Shown here: piece after piece, positions 16,125 through 21,124 of the stretch | How positions within the stretch are numbered: the stretch's first letter is position 1 | How the letters are laid out: each line of letters opens with the position of its first letter | Source of the DNA: Coptodactyla brooksi | Lineage: Eukaryota; Arthropoda; Insecta; Coleoptera; Scarabaeidae | Assembly (NCBI GenBank): GCA_033557675.1 | Contig: JAWQRM010000600.1 | Coordinates: 1 to 21,124 of the forward strand | Direction of reading: 5' to 3' | Length of the DNA stretch: 21,124 nucleotides | Position numbers and translations under genes: made by a program | The notes under the pieces: model-generated | Databases searched by the model: none | Told to the model about the DNA's origin: nothing | What the model saw: only the letters and a program-made list of their open reading frames with translations

Positions 16125-17150
16125 TATTTTGTTTAAAGGTGATGTAAGAACTTTTTATATTTGTTTATATATCTTCTGTGAATTCTATAGTCAGATCTAG
16201 TATTAAATGAATACAAGAATAATACCACTTATTAGTTGTTATTAAGCATTAGATCCTGATACAACCAGATCGTCTAAAACTGCTCTGATACCCTGTAATT
16301 TGAGAAGCAAATGTAAAATTTTGCTAGGCGGTTATCGTGACAAATCCTATGATCTATTATGCTCTAAGAATAAGACATAATAAATCATAGACGAAGCACA
16401 TCTATAGACCTTATTCACCTTATTGCGATTAAATGAAGGTTGGGCGTTATAAAGTGTAACTTTCTAATGCCCTTAACCTAAAATGGCAATGTGCACTAAC
16501 AAGATGTTTTTAATTATTCAATATTCTATATGAATAATTTGCAATAATGAAGAGCTATCGAACACTTGATGGTATTAAGCAGTATTAAATTTTTAATGAT
16601 AATAATTCTCAAAATACGAAAATCAGTTGGGAAACCAAATACGCCATGCTACGCACCAACATTAAATACTCGATATTAATAAGTTTCATCAATTTAGTTT
16701 TTCATTTTAAAGAGACTGTCGTGGGATTTATCAAATTTTCTGTATAGGTGAACTAGTTCCATTAATAGAAATGAGAAACCAACATTTACTTATCTTTGAT
16801 GACTGCCGTGATCCAGCTTATTCAAAATTTGGGGCAAGCCTATCATAAATTCATGTTGCTGATGATAAATTTCTGGTTTTATATCAATGATACAAAAGAG
16901 CGTACGATAAGGAATGACGTAATATCGTAAAATGATATCGAAATGGATAATTATGCATTTTGATACTGAAAAAACTAGTTACAGAAGCAAAGTATCTCTT
17001 ATGTGCTTATTTTCAACGGTACTATCATTGCGCAAGTTTGACTAATTAGCAAATTACCAAAACTAAAGAATAAATTTGATTAAATGTGGTCTGACTATAG
17101 AGGATTTCATATTAGCCTGACCAACACAAATTTATTTTATTTATAAAGAG
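16125..17150. other. AT-rich stretch without recognisable content
   Basis: No open frame above background, no clear repeats. Scattered short palindromes only. Confidence 0.5.
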
Positions 17151-17167
17151 CATTAAATAGTGGATTT

Positions 17168-17345
17168 GGAACCTTTGATTTTGTAGCAATGTTAATCAAT
17201 TAACTTTGCTACAAAATAAATCAAGCTAAGCAAATTTACTGCCGTGTTTTGTTTCAGAAAGACAAGGAGAGCCTTTTGTCTCTAGTCGCTCCTGATGATG
17301 CTGACATGGTCAGCGAAGCGTGCGTCGAGCAGTAAATTTCTAAAT
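17168..17345 (+). repeat. Dispersed repeat module with two hairpins and a near-consensus hammerhead-like motif
   Basis: Starts with a diverged copy of the 7307-7326 arm, then a hairpin (TTTTGTAGCAA 17179-17189 with its complement 17206-17216). AAATTTACTGC (17232-17242) pairs with GCAGTAAATTT (17329-17339) around the core. Core: GCTC (17288-17291), CTGATGA (17292-17298), extra T, GCTGAC/GTCAGC helix with loop ATG, GAA (17315-17317), GC-GTGC-GTC (17318-17326), GAGC (17327-17330). GCTC and GAGC pair exactly as hammerhead stem I. It departs from consensus only by G for A after GAA and the extra T before helix II. This is the best copy in the window. Confidence 0.5.
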
Positions 17346-17399
17346 ATTTATCACTTTTACTGCAGATGGTCAAACCAGTGGATTTAGCATTCGAGAATT

Positions 17400-18140
17400 G
17401 AGTCCTCATCTTGTCTTTTTTTCAATGTTGTTTATAGTCTTGACCAACGTTTTATCTTTTCTACCTGTTGTACATACCCCAGCCATTCTATCTGATTCCG
17501 TGGTACATACGTTTACTTCCTCTGATCTTTGTATACCTAGAGGAAACGTTCCGCTCATCGGCTTGTTCCTCCCCATTCGAAAATCCCAATAACTGCACTC
17601 TACCACTAGTTCGCTAAACGAGTATAACGCGTCATGTTTCCTTACATATATTAACTTTTTTAGCAATATGGATCACAATTACCAAAAGTGGAAAGAAATT
17701 GCACGACATAAATAAACGCCATATTTTTCCTGGTTTGCAAGGTGACAGCGAGAATACACACACTGAACAAATTGTCTCATCAGTAATGCTTCCAGAAAAT
17801 TGTTGCATGTATGCGTATTTCGCAGACATGCATATGTGAAGTGCATCTGTGGTGCTCCGCTGGGCGTACGGCGTACCAAGATTAATGAAAACATGAAACA
17901 GCTCCAGCGAAAAAAGAGGCTGAAGAGAACAATTTTTTATAGAGAATTAATCGCAGGTTGCATTTATCGTATCTTGTGGCTATACAGTGTGGGAGCCGTT
18001 GCAAATTAGTTTGCAAGTAGCTAGACTGGTAAAGTTACGAACCAGCGGTGTAACGGAAACGTAAATTTCACTTCCTCTTTACAAGTCGAAAACTAACCAA
18101 TTCGTCTTGCACACTTTATGTTTGATTACTTATAATACTG
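17400..18140. other. Stretch with overlapping open frames on both strands, unidentified
   Basis: Frames at 17398-17592 (+), 17406-17666 (-), 17679-17894 (-) and 17800-18009 (+) overlap and show no family motif. Base composition is a little less AT-rich than its surroundings, which may mean decayed mobile-element coding sequence, but I cannot name one. Confidence 0.4.
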
Positions 18141-18146
18141 GATTTC

Positions 18147-18207
18147 TATCACCGGCGAATAACACTAAAACCGAAAAGTACTTTTCGATTTCAGTGTAGT
18201 GGTGATA
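18147..18207. repeat. Compact palindrome
   Basis: ACACTAAAACCGAAAAG (18162-18178) and CTTTTCGATTTCAGTGT (18181-18197) are complementary except at two positions, with a 2-nt centre. TATCACC and GGTGATA extend the pairing beyond an internal gap. Could be a miniature foldback remnant. Confidence 0.65.
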
Positions 18208-18654
18208 ATCGTGTAAACTTAATGATGTTGGTAACAATATTTACCACATTTTTATGATTACAGTTCAATTGTACAACTTAAATGAAACAATATCTTGAAA
18301 AAAAAATACAAAATAATTTATAACCTTAAAGTTAGTATGAATATTGTGATGAATACTACCGTGCTGAACGAAGTATAAGCACTCATATACAGAAATCGAA
18401 TTTTTCTTAATATGAGATAACACAGAGCAAGAGCATATAAGGAAACCTAAAATATGATGATTTAACCCAACTTACCTCTATACCAAGTTGTAAAATTAAT
18501 ATCTCAATAATACTTTAACTTTGGAAACCCAAATGTGGTAGACGTTCTGAGTGTACTAAGGGCATTTCTCTCTTTGTAAATAGAAGTTAAAGAATTTTAA
18601 AGGGTTGATTAGGGATAATGCACCCTTAAATTGCAATAGAATATATACAACTTT

Positions 18655-18840
18655 CAACCCCCGCTACGTATTGCGCCCGCAATACTTTTGGGACACGGTG
18701 TATTTGTTTTAACTGAATACAAATGCATTGTGTGCAGCCCCTGAGGACCGAACGCGTCTGACGACCCGGGCGTACACCGCGAACAAAAACCGTACGCAAT
18801 GTAAATAGGATCGCGCTTTGCGCATGCAGCGGCGCTGGTA
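18655..18840. other. GC- and CpG-rich island in AT-rich DNA
   Basis: About 185 bp with many CpGs (ACGCGTCTGACGACCCGGGC, TCGCGCTTTGCGCATGCAGC) stand out from the AT-rich surroundings, with TATATATTATT just after. It contains GGGACACGGTGTA, like the ends of some insect DNA transposons. It could be a promoter of an unseen gene or a mobile-element fragment; neither is shown. Confidence 0.45.
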
Positions 18841-19126
18841 TGCTTATATATTATTACATTATTACTTAATTGTGAATTTGTACCGAGAATACAACTAATG
18901 ATTTATCAGGCATGTGTCAATAATCGAGCTGCACTGATGATACCATTAGTAAAAAATAGTGAAACGTTTGCACTTAAAGGGGCTGGGGTGGATCCTGATT
19001 TAAACGACAAAAAGTCTTTCAAACTCTTCGAAAAAGTATTCATTTTGTTCAAACAATCAAGGACAGGAATCAACAGAATCTATTTTGCACTGTATTTGTT
19101 TTGTTTTTAGTTTGGTTCTTAAGCTA
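18841..19126. other. Stretch without recognisable content
   Basis: The open frame at 18898-19110 has no family motif. No repeats found. Confidence 0.5.
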
Positions 19127-19215
19127 ATAGTAAGTTCATGCGGGACTTAATCCCGCATTTACTTACTATTAAGTTAATGCGGGATACAAAAGAATCCTGC
19201 ATAAGGAATCCCGCA
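19127..19215. repeat. Hairpin cluster built on ATGCGGGA / TCCCGCAT
   Basis: ATAGTAAGTTCATGCGGGA (19127-19145) pairs with 19151-19169 with two mismatches and a 5-nt loop. A further AAGTTAATGCGGGATA (19171-19186) and a diverged pair (ATCCTGCAT, AATCCCGCAC) follow. Four related inverted units in about 90 bp. Confidence 0.75.
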
Positions 19216-19772
19216 CCCATACGAAAGGAGTACAGTTATTTTAACATCAAGTAAGACAGTTTGATTCATGGTATCTCCGTTTTATAGCCAGGTATGTGAA
19301 ATGTGATAATGTAATGGAAAAGGAATAATACTCTTCTGGCTGTTTCATAAAATTGTATTTTCAGAGCAGTTAACACACACTGAGGATCTTAGTTTTTAGT
19401 TTCTCTTGGTACAAAATGAAGACCTTGGCATTTCACGCATCCTGGTTTCATTTTACAGTAATTCTTTGTATGACCAAACCTTTAATATTTGAAGCATTGA
19501 GGAATGCTCTTTGGCTTCTTTTTAGGTTCGATAGAGACAATAAAGTATTGTATATGTCCCTAATAACGTTTTTAAATAACTTAAGAAAATTGGGGGCCCT
19601 TTATTTGATTGATTTATTATATTTCTCTGATTTGAATTGCATGCTCCATTTGTAGTTGGACAAGGTTACTATCTATAATTGACTAAGCACGTTGTATGGG
19701 TTGTTTTCTAATAAGCCGTCGGGATTCTAGTTATATCCTTTTTCTGTTTCGCTGATTGGCGGGAATATGTAG

Positions 19773-19938
19773 CCCGCGCTTCTTTTGTTAATTGTTAATC
19801 GGACAGATTTTACCCGAATGTCGAGTATCTCTGTTTTAGGTTGGCCATTTGGTACTATGGTCCGTGCTTCCTTTGTTCATTGTTAATCGGACAGATTCTG
19901 TCCAAATCAGCAGAATCTCTGTTTTAATATGGCTATTT
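19773..19938. repeat. Tandem duplication, 78-bp units, 88-bp period
   Basis: Units 19773-19850 and 19861-19938 share TTGTTAATCGGACAGATT and ATCTCTGTTTTA at the same spacing, with moderate divergence between. Both open with a CGYGCTTCYTTTGTT block. No open frame; origin unknown. Confidence 0.75.
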
Positions 19939-21124
19939 ATTCTTTGTTATATATGATTGTGTCCGGTTCGTGGAAAATTTTTATGCTTACAGGTTTTTAT
20001 GACGAGCGTATGCACGTTGACCTTGGTGAAAATTTGTCGTTCTCGGTAATACATATGCTTCAAGTAAAATTCCGTACCCTTATTATTGACTAAGAACAGC
20101 TTCACCACCAGAACTATTTTCACCTACAGAAGACCCCTTTTTAACATTTTAAGACACGTGCTTTTAAATAGAAAACAGAAGACAAATTTACTAATTTATC
20201 AGGTAGAATGCAGAGCAAACAGCGCACTTGACCTACACTTAATCTTAATATCAATTTTATTGGACCTTCAACACCTATCTAGAGAAAATGTTCTGACAAA
20301 CACTCTGTAAAACGTAAGTTCTTTCAAATTAAACATTTCAAATGATATAAAATAACAAATGTTGTGATAATTTAAGATACCTTAACCAAAAATATGCCTT
20401 TATTAGTATTAAAACATGCATATTTTATAAATAATCTTCATACTATAACATTGTTTCAATCTCTGACTTTATATTCTATTTGTAGAGCTTCTGAAGGTGC
20501 TGATGTAAATTTACAAATTTAAGAGGGGTAGTATAAGAAATAACAATTGATTATTATTATCATCACCTGGTTATATACGGTAACACAGTGAATAAAAATG
20601 TTAAAACTTGAAAAGCACAAAAACGACTGTTACGACCAAAATATTTTCCAGTCTGGAAAAGAACACAGAACAAAAGAGAATCCCACCAGTAGACGTAAAA
20701 CGGCTTAAGGATTTCTAAGAAGAATCTGGATTAATCCGGACATACCAAACAGACGAAAATAAACCTAAACCCTAAACATCAATATCTCATAATTGTGGTA
20801 ACTCCAACAATCCGCCACAGCGATGTATATCCACTCAACTATGCGTCCTTGTCCCTATTTATGTCCTTATAAAGCGTGGAGTCCACTAAATTTCAGAATC
20901 TCGAGGATTATACAATTGTGGCCAACACCGCCAACCAACAAATGATGAAAGAAGTCACCTTGACAACTCAGATGATATGAACATCATCTGTGGAAGAAAC
21001 AGAGACAGTTGCTACTACATACTAAAGGGTGGGCAAATTTGAGGTTAGGAAGTAAATTGGCTGTCAAATGATGAAATGTCAAGAATTGAGCTGTCATCCT
21101 TTGACTTATTTAGTAAAAGGTTGG
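19939..21124. other. Final stretch without recognisable genes
   Basis: A chance frame at 20086-20310 and AT-rich filler. No transposase motifs, tRNA or repeats found. Open frame 19416-19655, just upstream, also carries no recognisable domain. Confidence 0.5.

Noticed and set aside
17406..17894. Overlapping minus-strand frames, considered as retroelement fragments
   Set aside because: No reverse transcriptase, endonuclease or transposase motif could be recognised.
18738..18765. CTGAGGACCGAACGCGTCTG as another hammerhead-like motif
   Set aside because: Contains pieces resembling the core but no helix II and no spacing match; within a GC-rich island where chance matches are expected.
1..21124. 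CRISPR arrays, bacterial operons, ribosome binding sites, rRNA genes
   Set aside because: Spliced eukaryotic gene structure throughout; no regularly spaced direct repeats or rRNA-like sequence found.

Overview
The window looks like insect nuclear DNA. It is AT-rich, has very short introns (57, 58, 60 and 107 bp) next to long ones, and carries decayed piggyBac and Tc1/mariner transposons. The main gene encodes the insect member of the HIVEP/Schnurri family of large zinc-finger proteins. The insect order cannot be told from this window.

SCHNURRI GENE, + strand, 910-11349 plus 3' UTR. Eight exons can be placed by splice sites and reading phase. Coding spans are 929-3955, 4646-4745, 4806-4926, 6026-6189, 9581-10676, 10734-10851, 10959-11198 and 11257-11349. 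They sum to 4,959 nt, an exact multiple of three, giving 1,652 aa if the ATG at 929 is the true start. The zinc fingers are laid out 2 + 1 + 2 + 3: pair I at residues 171-221, a single C2HC finger at 413-434, pair II at 1049-1099, and a C-terminal triplet at 1489-1581. This is the Drosophila Schnurri layout; vertebrate HIVEP proteins lack the triplet. Known family role: in Dpp/BMP signalling Schnurri joins the Mad-Medea complex on silencer DNA and represses targets such as brinker, with the triplet needed for that complex. Exon 910-3955 starts at a splice acceptor, so at least one 5' exon lies outside the window.

INTRONS. The 3956-4645 intron opens with three in-frame tandem donor sites and an early stop and AATAAA. 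The 4927-6025 intron holds a piggyBac fossil and a tRNA-like (SINE-type) sequence, both on the minus strand. The 6190-9580 intron is the richest. It has three tandem copies of the intron's own 3' end, one carrying a 26-bp copy of the next exon. It also has a foldback MITE whose terminal motif recurs at a duplication junction, a 20-bp inverted repeat flanking about 420 bp, and three hammerhead-ribozyme-like motifs.

DOWNSTREAM, 11.8-21.1 kb. No intact gene was found. This is a graveyard of mobile DNA: a second piggyBac fossil (12.4-13.2 kb), a non-autonomous mariner-type element with ~150-bp inverted repeats and a DD41D transposase remnant (13201-13898), an unidentified broken reading frame (14.17-14.50 kb, minus), a second mariner C-terminal fragment (15.1-15.4 kb, minus), two more hammerhead-like motifs (15.52 and 17.29 kb), a GC-rich island (18.66-18.84 kb), and small hairpins and tandem repeats.

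The most unusual features are the triplicated splice-acceptor region, the tandem in-frame donors, and the recurring CUGANGA / hairpin / GAA / GUC motif shared by unrelated-looking repeats.
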